Shown: positions 45,096 to 52,928 of the stretch, piece by piece
Layout: each line of letters starts with the position of its first letter
Numbering within the stretch: the first letter of the stretch is position 1
Made by a program: the position numbers and the translations under genes
Assembly: GCF_900110485.1 (NCBI RefSeq)
Contig: NZ_FODY01000015.1
Location: 1-64,000 of the forward strand
Length of the DNA stretch: 64,000 bases
Reading direction: 5' to 3'
Origin: Propionispora vibrioides
GTDB taxonomy: Bacteria > Bacillota > Negativicutes > Propionisporales > Propionisporaceae
Notes under the pieces: model-generated
Told to the model about the DNA's origin: nothing
Database searches by the model: none
Seen by the model: the letters and a program-made list of their open reading frames with translations, nothing else

Positions 45096-45324
45096 TTCCA
45101 ATCTTTTCTTTCGCACAAGTTATTTTTGTACAAGCGATTATCTAAAGATAGACTTCAACCGAAATAAAAGGCATTATAGCCTGGAAGGGCACCTCCGACC
45201 GCTATGGCGCCACAGTCTTTTGCTGCAAGAAAAATCCTTTTAGTTGCCGCGACTCCAGGTTCATAAAACCGTCTTCAAGCCGTTTTTTCAAATAGGAGAC
45301 TTTATCCGGACTTAACCATAACGG

Positions 45325-46488
45325 TTAGCGCATTTTCCCTACGATAATAAACAAGGGTACAGACACTAGCTGAACGGCAACAGAAAAAACAATCAACATC
45401 CCCACCGACAGGTCGTACAAATACCCCATGCCCGCACTGCCTAAAAACCAGGCAAAGCCATAAATGCTATTGAAAAGGCCGTAAGCAAAGCCGCGGTGAT
45501 CCATCGGTACCATTTCCGCTATGGCGGCACGCATGATGGACTCATGGGCTCCCATACCAATTCCCCAGAAAATCATGCCGGCAAAGGCCAAATAAATATT
45601 GACACCAAATACGCAAGGAGCAAAGAAAGCCGACAATACTGTTGCAAAAGCAAGAACGCTCAACCCATTCCGGTCGAAATAGCGTCCGAAAATCAGAGCC
45701 GACAGAGCGGCTACCCCCATTGACACCGAATAAAAAATAGGAATGCCCACAGCCGGCACAGAAGAGGTCACCCCGAAATGATATGCAACCAAAGGAAAAT
45801 CAGTATAACCAACAGCAACCAGCGAAGTGGCGGCGAGATAGAGCCAAAACTTAGCGGATAGCTTTTGCGAAGATTCATCCCTTTGTTCGAAAACTACATA
45901 GGGCTTGGGATAGGTAAGCCGGGCATAGGCCAACGTCAGCAAGCAAAGTAGCATCGGAAACGCCAGCCAGGCAAAGCTCAGCCGGTAATCACCCCGTAAG
46001 TACATAATGCCTGCAACGAGCAGCGGACCGGTCATCGCACCAACTTGATCCAGCGCTTCGTGCATGCCAAAAGCCCAACCACGGCCAATATGCTTTGCTA
46101 CGTTGGATAGCATGACATCACGCGCTGGATTGCGAATGGCCCGGCCCATCCGTTCCAAAACCATTAATACGGCTGCAGCCATCCAGTTATCAGCCAAAGC
46201 AAGCAGTGGTACTGCCACCAGATTGATGATATAGCCCCATATGGTAATCAGCCAGTATTGCCCTGTCTTATCACTCAATTTACCAGAAAAAAGCCGAACG
46301 CCATACCCGACAAATTCTCCTAAACCGGCAATGATGCCAACATTTGCTGCGCTGGCTCCCAGGCTGCTCAGGAAAGGCCCCGTAATGCTGCGGGCACCTT
46401 CGTGAGTCATGTCGGCAAACAAGCTAACAATTCCCATCAGCAAAACAAACTTTAGCGCTTTGGATTTATCCAACTCTTGTTCGAACAC
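45325..46488 (-). CDS. MFS transporter behind a probable fluoride riboswitch
   Basis: About 387 residues with twelve membrane spans. MFS signatures include GYGVRLFSGKLSDKTGQYWL between helices 2 and 3 and MERMGRAIRNPARDVMLSN-like sequence (LERMGRAIRNPARDVM). The substrate is unknown. The frame is open to 46599. AGAGGAG is eight bases before GTG 46488 (product starting MFEQELDKSK), while upstream ATGs lack a site. Its leader holds a riboswitch-like element at 46706-46793. It precedes the second riboswitch unit (NifU-like/GGGtGRT) on the same strand. Confidence 0.82.
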   Translation of the reverse strand: MFEQELDKSKALKFVLLMGIVSLFADMTHEGARSITGPFLSSLGASAANVGIIAGLGEFVGYGVRLFSGKLSDKTGQYWLITIWGYIINLVAVPLLALADNWMAAAVLMVLERMGRAIRNPARDVMLSNVAKHIGRGWAFGMHEALDQVGAMTGPLLVAGIMYLRGDYRLSFAWLAFPMLLCLLTLAYARLTYPKPYVVFEQRDESSQKLSAKFWLYLAATSLVAVGYTDFPLVAYHFGVTSSVPAVGIPIFYSVSMGVAALSALIFGRYFDRNGLSVLAFATVLSAFFAPCVFGVNIYLAFAGMIFWGIGMGAHESIMRAAIAEMVPMDHRGFAYGLFNSIYGFAWFLGSAGMGYLYDLSVGMLIVFSVAVQLVSVPLFIIVGKMR

Positions 46489-46705
46489 ATTCACCACTCC
46501 TCTCGTCATTCTGTTGTCACTGATTTGCCGGCTTAGCTGTCGGGAACAACAATTCTCACCATGCTGGGGGACAAATTCAAATCCCGAAAAGCACTCCATT
46601 TTTCAGCTCCTTTTTATCCCTAACACATCTGCTTATTGAAAAAAGCGCTACGCTGCAGAAACTCATGACAAGCATCTTTTCAATTAGACACTTAAAAAGG
46701 AAAAT

Positions 46706-46793
46706 AAAAAAAACAACCGACAATTCCTACAACAGTAGAAGTCATCAGCTGATTTCAGCATTCCGGATTATTCCGCAGGGGAACTTCATCCCT
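46706..46793 (-). ncRNA. Second, divergent fluoride-type riboswitch with terminator
   Basis: On the minus strand from 46793: AGGGA/UCCCCU closes loop UGAAGU. An extra mini-hairpin CGGA/UCCG follows, then helix GCUGA/UCAGC and UGAUGACUUCUAC. Loop GAAGU is complementary to ACUUC, as required for the pseudoknot. GAC-UUCUAC (46735-46743) re-pairs with GUAGGAA-GUC ahead of eight T (46706-46713). The extra hairpin between P1 and the next helix departs from the consensus I know. It controls the MFS gene if functional. Confidence 0.68.
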
Positions 46794-46802
46794 TTTATGA
46801 TT

Positions 46803-46831
46803 AGTATAGCAGTTGTATCAGCTCAGCACAA
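46803..46831 (-). promoter_or_regulatory. Sigma-A promoter of the MFS transcript
   Basis: TTGTGC (46831-46826) and TATACT (46808-46803) are separated by 17 bases. The predicted transcript start falls a few bases before the riboswitch P1. Confidence 0.7.
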
Positions 46832-46923
46832 CTGGGGAGATTCCCTATGCGTATGCCTGCTGAACACATCCGGTGCCTATTCCTGCACAAACTCTAGCAA
46901 CAGCTTAACGCGTTAACCACAAA

Positions 46924-46960
46924 AAAATAGTCGCGACCATGATTGGATCGCGACTATTTT
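46924..46960. terminator. Bidirectional terminator
   Basis: AAAATAGTCGCGA (46924-46936) pairs with TCGCGACTATTTT (46948-46960), with A-run and T-run on either side. It lies between the papain-like peptidase gene and the MFS promoter. Confidence 0.8.
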
Positions 46961-47047
46961 TATTTGTATGGTATGACTTTGCTTAAAGTAGGCAAAGCAT
47001 AGGTTACGTTACAAAATAGTCTGATCAAAACCGACTCCCAGTAAAAA

Positions 47048-47090
47048 GTAAATCCCTCCCCTGACGCTTAACCAGAACGGAGGAATTTAC
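47048..47090 (-). terminator. Hairpin after the papain-like peptidase gene
   Basis: GTAAATCCCTCC (47048-47059) pairs with GGAGGAATTTAC (47079-47090). The loop sequence resembles that of the hairpins at 49001 and 50377. Confidence 0.6.
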
Positions 47091-47113
47091 ATTGCTATAG
47101 GATTGTGCCGTTA

Positions 47114-47860
47114 TTAACCTTTGCTTGTCCAGCAATCACTGATATATCCTTGCGTATAATATTGATAAGGCAAATAACAGTACCCTTTATCTCCCCAGGA
47201 TGTGCCCCAGCTATTGCGGACGATAAACACTTTACTACTATCATCGTATCCCACAATAAGTACAGCATGACCACCCAGATATTGTTCTTTGCCCGGATTC
47301 GGCATAGGAACCAACCCAGTCTGAGCTACCTCATCACTTTCAAAGGAATCATATACCTTAATCCCTATCACTACCGGCAATTCTTCGGCAAGCGCTGCTT
47401 TTATCTGGGAGAATAAAATAATACGGTGATATTCATTGACTTTGTATATAGCGGCATCGGTTGTTTGTTTATCTGTCGGCGCATTCTTAAAGGTTGCTAT
47501 ATCATAAGGCCAGTCGGTCTCAGGACATACACCGATTTGGCTTAAAACTTTCATACCATCCCTGATTTCGGCACCTGAGTCCTCATTAACCTGGCCTTCT
47601 AACTCTCGTTCTTTATAATATAGGAACAACCTTGACAGTGTGATTAAAGACTGGGTACTTTTCAATTCCCAATATTCCCGCAAACCGGAAGCAATGGCAT
47701 TCGCCGTACAGGAGCCCAATTCTCCCTGATCAACAACAGGACTGCAATTAGACCGCAAATCAATTTTAGCAGGTAAATGCTCAATGAGTTTATATTTTGA
47801 TGAATAAAAAATATAATCCCGTAAATCCGGAGAATCTTTCTTTAATAAATACTTAGGCAT
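47114..47860 (-). CDS. Papain-like (C1-family) cysteine peptidase
   Basis: The 248-residue protein carries the full C1 set: oxyanion Gln and catalytic Cys in VDQGELGSCTANAIA, His in YLGGHAVLIVGYDD and Asn in VRNSWGTSWGDKGYCYLP. No signal peptide is present and only a short N-terminal extension (MPKYLLKKDSPDLRDYIFYS), so it may be cytoplasmic or exported by an unusual route. Substrates are unknown. It is monocistronic, within an accessory stretch that also holds a C39-like peptidase and a LamG/FnIII protein. Confidence 0.88.
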   Translation of the reverse strand: MPKYLLKKDSPDLRDYIFYSSKYKLIEHLPAKIDLRSNCSPVVDQGELGSCTANAIASGLREYWELKSTQSLITLSRLFLYYKERELEGQVNEDSGAEIRDGMKVLSQIGVCPETDWPYDIATFKNAPTDKQTTDAAIYKVNEYHRIILFSQIKAALAEELPVVIGIKVYDSFESDEVAQTGLVPMPNPGKEQYLGGHAVLIVGYDDSSKVFIVRNSWGTSWGDKGYCYLPYQYYTQGYISDCWTSKG

Positions 47861-48097
47861 TGGTTTCGACCGCCTTTCCCTTTTGATTTATCATTTGACA
47901 AGCTTCTCTTTCGGTCTATTACAGTATATGCGACCTTAATTCTCTACGGTTTTCCTTTTGTTGCGGGTTCTATCTACAATAGTTCAACAGCTAATCCCAC
48001 CAGGCAAAGTTAAAATCTCCTTACTCTGGCTATCACCAAAATAGAAGAATTCTAACCTATTCTCCCTTGAAGATAAACTATCAAATGCTGATTACCA

Positions 48098-48220
48098 TCA
48101 TCCATTGCTAAGGAGTATCTGACGGCTTGTTGGCCATAAGAAGAAACAGATACTAATAATAACCCCAAGTATAGACCCTAGGATTAATCCTATTGTGAAA
48201 ACCTCAATCTTTCTTCCCAT
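48098..48220 (-). CDS. Small single-span membrane protein (40 residues)
   Basis: ATG 48220 is preceded by GGAGG seven bases upstream. The product starts MGRKIEVFTI, runs through a membrane span (GLILGSILGVIISICFFLW) and ends PTSRQILLSNG. It lies 30 bases downstream of the 48251-48547 gene on the same strand. I do not recognise it; the strong ribosome site and the single clean span argue for a real gene. Confidence 0.6.
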   Translation of the reverse strand: MGRKIEVFTIGLILGSILGVIISICFFLWPTSRQILLSNG

Positions 48221-48250
48221 AAAACTTCCTCCGGTCTAAGAAGTCTGCAC

Positions 48251-48547
48251 TTACTGCATCTCCCTTAACGTCTGTTCATGACGTTGGTTTTCCCGTTCCT
48301 GTCTTTCGTGCCATTCTTTTTCGCCTTCATTGGGACGTCTCTTCATTTCGTTTTCATGCCGTTGCTTCTCTTCACGCAATCGCTTATCATGGTCCCCCTG
48401 CTGATTCTGCGGTTGGTCCATCCGAATGGTCTGCTGCTGCCAATTGCCGGCAGGCACCGGCGATGCCTCGGTTACCGCAATACCTAAGCCGATTTGCATG
48501 ATACCGGCCAACGAATAAATAATAGTCTTTCTTACAATGTCATTCAT
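48251..48547 (-). CDS. Small exported charged protein
   Basis: About 98 residues. The N-terminus is a signal peptide (TIIYSLAGIMQIGLGIAVTE, then ASPVPA). The mature part is almost entirely Glu, Arg, Gln, Lys and His (DKRLREEKQRHENEMKRRPN), probably one long helix. The frame opens at 48562, but GGGAG is correctly placed for ATG 48547. Function unknown; it may be co-transcribed with the 40-residue membrane protein downstream. Confidence 0.7.
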   Translation of the reverse strand: MNDIVRKTIIYSLAGIMQIGLGIAVTEASPVPAGNWQQQTIRMDQPQNQQGDHDKRLREEKQRHENEMKRRPNEGEKEWHERQERENQRHEQTLREMQ

Positions 48548-48562
48548 TTCAATCACTCCCAT

Positions 48563-49043
48563 ATTTTTCTTAAGAAAATAATACCAGTTAAATATTACAA
48601 TTTTGTTACAAAAAACTCATTTTAAAAAATCAGACAGACGAAAATTAACCACAAAATAATCAAAACCACCCGTCAAATTGGTGGTTTACACTGAAGTTAT
48701 AAGCCTCTGTTACTAGGCGGCAGCTTAAGACGCTGGCTTTATATAACTTTTATTTGCACCTGACCGGATGGTTTTTGTTTCGCTCACTCAACCGACTAAA
48801 GTCTATAATAAAACACCTCTAACCGAAGTTAGAGGTGTTTTCACGGCAACTTAAAAAACTTATAGGATAATATCCCTATCGTCATAACGCCGCAAAATAT
48901 CATAAAATAAATTAAGGTAAGCACCCGCCGCACCGCCTTCGTAATAATGTTATGATAAGTTAGTTTATGCAGCAGTCAGAATTATAGCCACAAAACAAAG
49001 AATCCCTTCACCCTGGCGATCAACCAGAATGAAGGGATTAATG
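48563..49043. other. Intergenic region with hairpins
   Basis: It contains a 14-base perfect hairpin AAAACACCTCTAAC (48810-48823 with 48828-48841), a smaller AACCACC/GGTGGTT hairpin (48665-48688), and the LamG-gene terminator (49001-49010 with 49030-49039). No gene with a ribosome site was found. Confidence 0.55.
49001..49039 (-). terminator. Terminator of the LamG/FnIII gene
   Basis: AATCCCTTCA pairs with TGAAGGGATT around an inner CTGG/CCAG, five bases beyond the stop codon, followed by T-rich sequence on the minus strand. Confidence 0.75.
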
Positions 49044-50189
49044 TTATTCTGCCGGCAGTGAAATCACTTCAAAGCTGATGATTTTGTCAAACAATAAATA
49101 TTCCTTACTGCCAAATGCCGTTGTAAGCTGATAACTAAAAGTATCACTGTTACTATGCGAGTTCAGCCACTCTATAAACCCGTTAATCTCTCTCATAGGC
49201 AACTTATACTCCCGTTCACTGGAATCAATCATCGTAACCCTGAGCAGGCCCTGGCCCTCTTCTACAGGTGCCGCCTGGGGGGTAGCCGAAGCCTCATTAG
49301 AAATTACACCTTCGCCATCCCCATTTACAGCGGCAACCACATAATAATAGGTCGTGCCATTTGTTACGTTGGTATCCACATATGAGGTCCCCGATATGGT
49401 AGTTGCAATCGTTTCATAGGGACCGCCTGCTGTCGTTGAGCGTTTTACATTGTAGCTAGTAACGTCGGTAACTGCATCCCAGTTGAGAGTTACTTGAGAA
49501 TCACCTGGGTTGGCGGTAAGATTGGCTGGTGCATTAGGCACTGCAACGGTTCCTGGCGGTGTAAAATCAGATGTCCATCGGGCTACATTAGAAATACGAA
49601 ATTCGTCAACATAGCCGTTGAAGTAATACATATTCCGAATATCCTGTTTTCCTAACACATATACCCCGTCAGAAATAAACTGCATAGTTGCAGCAATAGT
49701 CTTACTTGCTACTAGTTTTCCATTAACAAATGCTAATAGATTTGTTCCATTTCTAGCAAAAGCAACATGCTGCATTACATTCTGAGTAATGGAAAATTCC
49801 AATAAGAGTATAGGGGTTTGATTTAGTGTGCTTGTATACACTAAACGCATGTGAGTGCTATTGGGACAATTTATCTGAAAAGTGTAGAGAGTAGATGTCC
49901 AGTTAGGAGAACTTTTCCCTCCCGAACAAAATAATCCATTTGAGCTACTATTTGTTATAGGGTACACCCAGAAATCAATGGTCCAGTCATCAGTTCCAAA
50001 ACCTGTTAAAGACGGTGTAGTTAAATATTGCCCTGAACCACTTAAATATAATGAGCTGTTTCCAAATTCACTTTTCAAGTTGCTAATTGCAGCGCCGCCA
50101 TACGCGGTCCATGTATTTCCGCATGCATCATTAATTCCATCATCAAAATGAAGCAGGGAAACTGTATTCTGATCCACTTCATAAGCCAT
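49044..50189 (-). CDS. LamG-like and fibronectin type III domain protein
   Basis: The 381-residue protein starts with a concanavalin/LamG-like domain (SLLHFDDGINDACGNTWTAY; WTIDFWVYPITNSSSNGLFC; YVDEFRISNVARW) covering about 1-210. One FnIII domain follows (PANLTANPGDSQVTLNWDAV ... YYYVVAAVNGDGEG, about 215-300), and then a C-terminal segment of about 70 residues. There is no signal peptide. Such combinations occur in phage tail/receptor or surface-adhesion proteins. GGAGG is well placed before ATG 50189. No phage structural genes are next to it. Confidence 0.8.
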   Translation of the reverse strand: MAYEVDQNTVSLLHFDDGINDACGNTWTAYGGAAISNLKSEFGNSSLYLSGSGQYLTTPSLTGFGTDDWTIDFWVYPITNSSSNGLFCSGGKSSPNWTSTLYTFQINCPNSTHMRLVYTSTLNQTPILLLEFSITQNVMQHVAFARNGTNLLAFVNGKLVASKTIAATMQFISDGVYVLGKQDIRNMYYFNGYVDEFRISNVARWTSDFTPPGTVAVPNAPANLTANPGDSQVTLNWDAVTDVTSYNVKRSTTAGGPYETIATTISGTSYVDTNVTNGTTYYYVVAAVNGDGEGVISNEASATPQAAPVEEGQGLLRVTMIDSSEREYKLPMREINGFIEWLNSHSNSDTFSYQLTTAFGSKEYLLFDKIISFEVISLPAE

Positions 50190-50376
50190 TTCACAATTCC
50201 TCCAATTAATTTATATTTTGAAAGTCAACATAGCCAAGGAACTCTTGTGCCCTACTCTGTGTTTCCTGTACGTCGGCTTTCATGGGGATACATTCACGCA
50301 GCGCGTAATATTAAACGGGCTTCCTTTTCACCATTCTTATATTATGTAAACTAAAAACATATTGTTACAAGAAAAA

Positions 50377-50408
50377 GCTCCTACCCGGCTATTAACCGAG
50401 ATAGGAGC
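50377..50408. terminator. Hairpin in the LamG-glmS gap
   Basis: GCTCCTA (50377-50383) pairs with TAGGAGC (50402-50408) around an inner CGG/CCG. The rest of the 545-base gap 50190-50735 shows no gene I can support. Confidence 0.55.
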
Positions 50409-50673
50409 AAAACTAAGGAGATATGTCCCGTTGCAATTTTAGACTATTAACTGTTTTACTTCTTTCTTGTTGATATTATCCCGGATTTTCCACGCTGTCA
50501 CTAAGCTCTGTTTTGATGCAGTAAAGTACGTCAACGCTGCTGATTGTTGATATCCAACTGCAGAAAAATCTAATTAAACAAAATAGCAGTATCAGGTATT
50601 TACCTATATTCCATTCTTATCCGCCGGAATCAGGCAGGCCAGAAGATATTGAGTTGGCTGATACTTTAGCAAA

Positions 50674-50721
50674 AAAAGCACACAACCCCGCAGCATAAAG
50701 CTGCAGTGATTGTGTGCTTTT
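50674..50721 (-). terminator. Terminator of glmS
   Basis: AAAAGCACACAA pairs with TTGTGTGCTTTT, with an inner GCAGC/GCTGC stem and a T-run on the minus strand, 15 bases beyond the glmS stop. Confidence 0.85.
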
Positions 50722-50735
50722 ATTTCATTACTGAA

Positions 50736-52565
50736 TTATTCTACCGTTACGCTCTTGGCCAGATTTCTCGGTTTATCTACATCGCAGCCACGGGTAATGG
50801 CGGCATAGTAGGCGAGAAGCTGCAGCGGGATAACGGCCAGCAGCGGTGCCAGGTACTTGTGGGCATCCGGGATATAGATGGCATGATCCACATAATTTCT
50901 GATATGGTCGTCGCCTTTCATGGCAATCCCGATAACCACCGCATCGCGTGCCTTAACTTCCTTGATGTTACTGAGCATCTTTTCATACACATCCGGCTGT
51001 GTCGCCAGCGCAATGACCGGTACGCCTTCAATAATCAGCGCCAGGGTGCCGTGTTTCAGTTCACCGGCCGCATAAGCTTCAGCGTGAATGTATGATATTT
51101 CCTTAAGTTTCAGGGAACCTTCCAGCGCCACACAATAGTCCAGGGCGCGGCCAATAAAGAATACATCTTCGTTAAAGCCGTACTGCTGGGCAAAGGTTTT
51201 GATTGGTTCCACATCCTCGAGAATTTCATGGGCCTGTGCCGGCAGATCGCGCAAACCTTGAATCAGTTCCTTCACCTTTGCCGCCGCCAAGGTTTCGCGT
51301 AAAGCAGCAACATAAATGGACAGCATGCATAAGGTTACCAACTGGGTGGTATAGGCTTTCGTGGAGGCCACAGCGATTTCCGGACCGGCCCAGGTGTAGA
51401 TCACATGATCGGCTTCACGGGCAATAGAAGAACCGACAACGTTGGTAATAGCCAGTGTTCTGGCACCCAGCCGTTTAGCTTCTTTCAAGCCGGCCAGCGT
51501 ATCCAGCGTTTCGCCGGACTGACTGATGACAATAACCAGGGTTTTATCATCCACCAGTGGCGAACGGTAGCGAAACTCAGAGGCCACATCCACCTCGACC
51601 GGAATACGCGCCAGGTTTTCCAGATAATATTTACCGACAATGCCGGCATGATAGGCCGTACCGCAGGCAACAATAGCAATCTTGTTAATACCGGCCACTT
51701 CTTCCGGTGTCCATTTCAGCTCGTCAAAGATAATGTGGCTATCGTCTTTTGCCAGACGTCCCGACATGGTTTCGCGTACAGCTTTCGGCTGTTCATATAT
51801 TTCCTTGATCATGAAATGTTCGTAGCCGCCCTTTTCGGCTGCTTCGGCATCCCAGTTAACTTCAAATACTTTCTTGGTAATCGGTACGCCCTGACGGTTC
51901 ATGACCCAGACCGAATCCTTGGTCACAATGGCCATTTCACCATCGCTCAGGATATAGGTCTTGCGGGTACGGCTAATGATGGCCGGAATATCGGAGGCCA
52001 CAAAATTCTCCCCGTTGCCGAGACCAATAACCAGCGGATTATCCTGCTTGGTGCAGATAATTTTGTCCGGTTCATGTTCCGTCATGAATACCAGCGCATA
52101 GGAGCCTTCAATCTCGGTCAGAACTTTCCGTACGGCAGCTTCAAAATCGCCCTCATAGTACTCTTCTACCAGATGAGCCACGACTTCGGTGTCGGTTTCC
52201 GAGCTAAACACATGGCCTTTGGTGATCAGCTTCTCTTTGAGATGCAGGTAGTTCTCAATAATCCCGTTGTGAACCACCACGAATTTCCCCGAGCAATCGG
52301 TGTGGGGATGGGAATTTACATCGGAAGGACGCCCATGTGTCGCCCAACGGGTATGCCCAATGCCGATGCAACCGATAGGAGAATCACTTTCTACCTTCTT
52401 CTTGAGGACGCCTAACCGGCCAACACTTTTTTCCACATTGATTTCCTTACCGTCAAATACCGCAATGCCGGCCGAATCGTAACCGCGATACTCCAGTTTG
52501 GTCAGCCCTTCAATCAAAAAAGGTGCCGCCTGTTTAGGGCCTATATATCCAACAATACCACACAT
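50736..52565 (-). CDS. glmS: Glutamine-fructose-6-phosphate aminotransferase
   Basis: The 609-residue enzyme starts MCGIVGYIG, so the catalytic Cys becomes residue 1 after Met removal. The glutaminase half (HTRWATHGRPSDVNSHPHTD) is followed by two SIS domains (VDVASEFRYR, VISQSGETLDTLAGLKEAKR) and ends KPRNLAKSVTVE as usual. It makes glucosamine-6-phosphate from fructose-6-phosphate and glutamine, the first step towards UDP-GlcNAc. It is preceded by a glmS ribozyme in its leader and by glmM, the next enzyme of the pathway. Confidence 0.97.
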   Translation of the reverse strand: MCGIVGYIGPKQAAPFLIEGLTKLEYRGYDSAGIAVFDGKEINVEKSVGRLGVLKKKVESDSPIGCIGIGHTRWATHGRPSDVNSHPHTDCSGKFVVVHNGIIENYLHLKEKLITKGHVFSSETDTEVVAHLVEEYYEGDFEAAVRKVLTEIEGSYALVFMTEHEPDKIICTKQDNPLVIGLGNGENFVASDIPAIISRTRKTYILSDGEMAIVTKDSVWVMNRQGVPITKKVFEVNWDAEAAEKGGYEHFMIKEIYEQPKAVRETMSGRLAKDDSHIIFDELKWTPEEVAGINKIAIVACGTAYHAGIVGKYYLENLARIPVEVDVASEFRYRSPLVDDKTLVIVISQSGETLDTLAGLKEAKRLGARTLAITNVVGSSIAREADHVIYTWAGPEIAVASTKAYTTQLVTLCMLSIYVAALRETLAAAKVKELIQGLRDLPAQAHEILEDVEPIKTFAQQYGFNEDVFFIGRALDYCVALEGSLKLKEISYIHAEAYAAGELKHGTLALIIEGVPVIALATQPDVYEKMLSNIKEVKARDAVVIGIAMKGDDHIRNYVDHAIYIPDAHKYLAPLLAVIPLQLLAYYAAITRGCDVDKPRNLAKSVTVE

Positions 52566-52611
52566 GTATATTTATCCTCCTACATACGCAAATAGACATA
52601 ATAATTGTATT

Positions 52612-52773
52612 CAGTTGTCCCTGCACGAATCTTTTTGTCCCACAAGTTGCCTTATGGTTTTGTAGATTACATAACGACCTGCAGTGGCCGAGAGGCATCC
52701 GCTGACAATATCGATAAACCTCTACCTCGTCTGCTTGCCTGATCATTCCGCATCTTCGGCAAGCACCAGCGCT
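52612..52773 (-). ncRNA. glmS ribozyme (glucosamine-6-phosphate-activated)
   Basis: On the minus strand the leader reads A|GCGC at the cleavage site (between 52773 and 52772). P1 follows (GGUGCUUGCC with GGCAAGC), then GACGAGG, GAGGUUUAUCGA, CAGCGGAUGCCUC and GUGGGACAAAAAGA, in the order of the glmS ribozyme core. It self-cleaves when GlcN6P binds, lowering glmS mRNA. It starts 363 bases after glmM and ends about 46 bases before glmS. Confidence 0.9.
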
Positions 52774-52829
52774 CTTGTTTAGTTTTAACCAAATGATTTT
52801 ACACTATCCATATCTCACCTCCCCTTATC

Positions 52830-52876
52830 AATGTATATGCAAAGGAGCACCGCAGTGCTCCTTTTGCATATACATT
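52830..52876. terminator. Long hairpin between glmM and the glmS ribozyme
   Basis: About 21 paired bases (52830-52850 with 52855-52876, one bulged A) and a four-base loop. It lies 50 bases beyond the glmM stop and may separate glmM and glmS expression. Confidence 0.6.
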
Positions 52877-52928
52877 GTAATATAATTTTTCTCAGCGGTC
52901 AACCAATACTACCGATCATTCCGGGATA

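Noticed and set aside
45183-45305. Minus-strand short frame with DKVSYLKKRLEDGFMNLESR between MFS gene and riboswitch
   Set aside because: It looks protein-like, but no start codon with a ribosome site was found; it could be a gene remnant, and the evidence is too weak to list.
48663-48800. Sequence resembling the 3' end of an IS200/IS605 element (hairpin plus possible omega-RNA tail)
   Set aside because: Only a hairpin and a vague impression; no TnpB frame or matching left end is present.
50466-50697. Plus-strand coding-like stretch ending in PESGRPEDIELADTLAKKAH
   Set aside because: It has no start codon with a ribosome site, needs a frame change, and its end is the glmS terminator on the other strand; a chance open frame is more likely than a pseudogene.
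51405-52415. 336-codon open frame on the plus strand opposite glmS
   Set aside because: It is the antisense shadow of a conserved gene with full GlmS motifs; it has no ribosome site and shows no family pattern.
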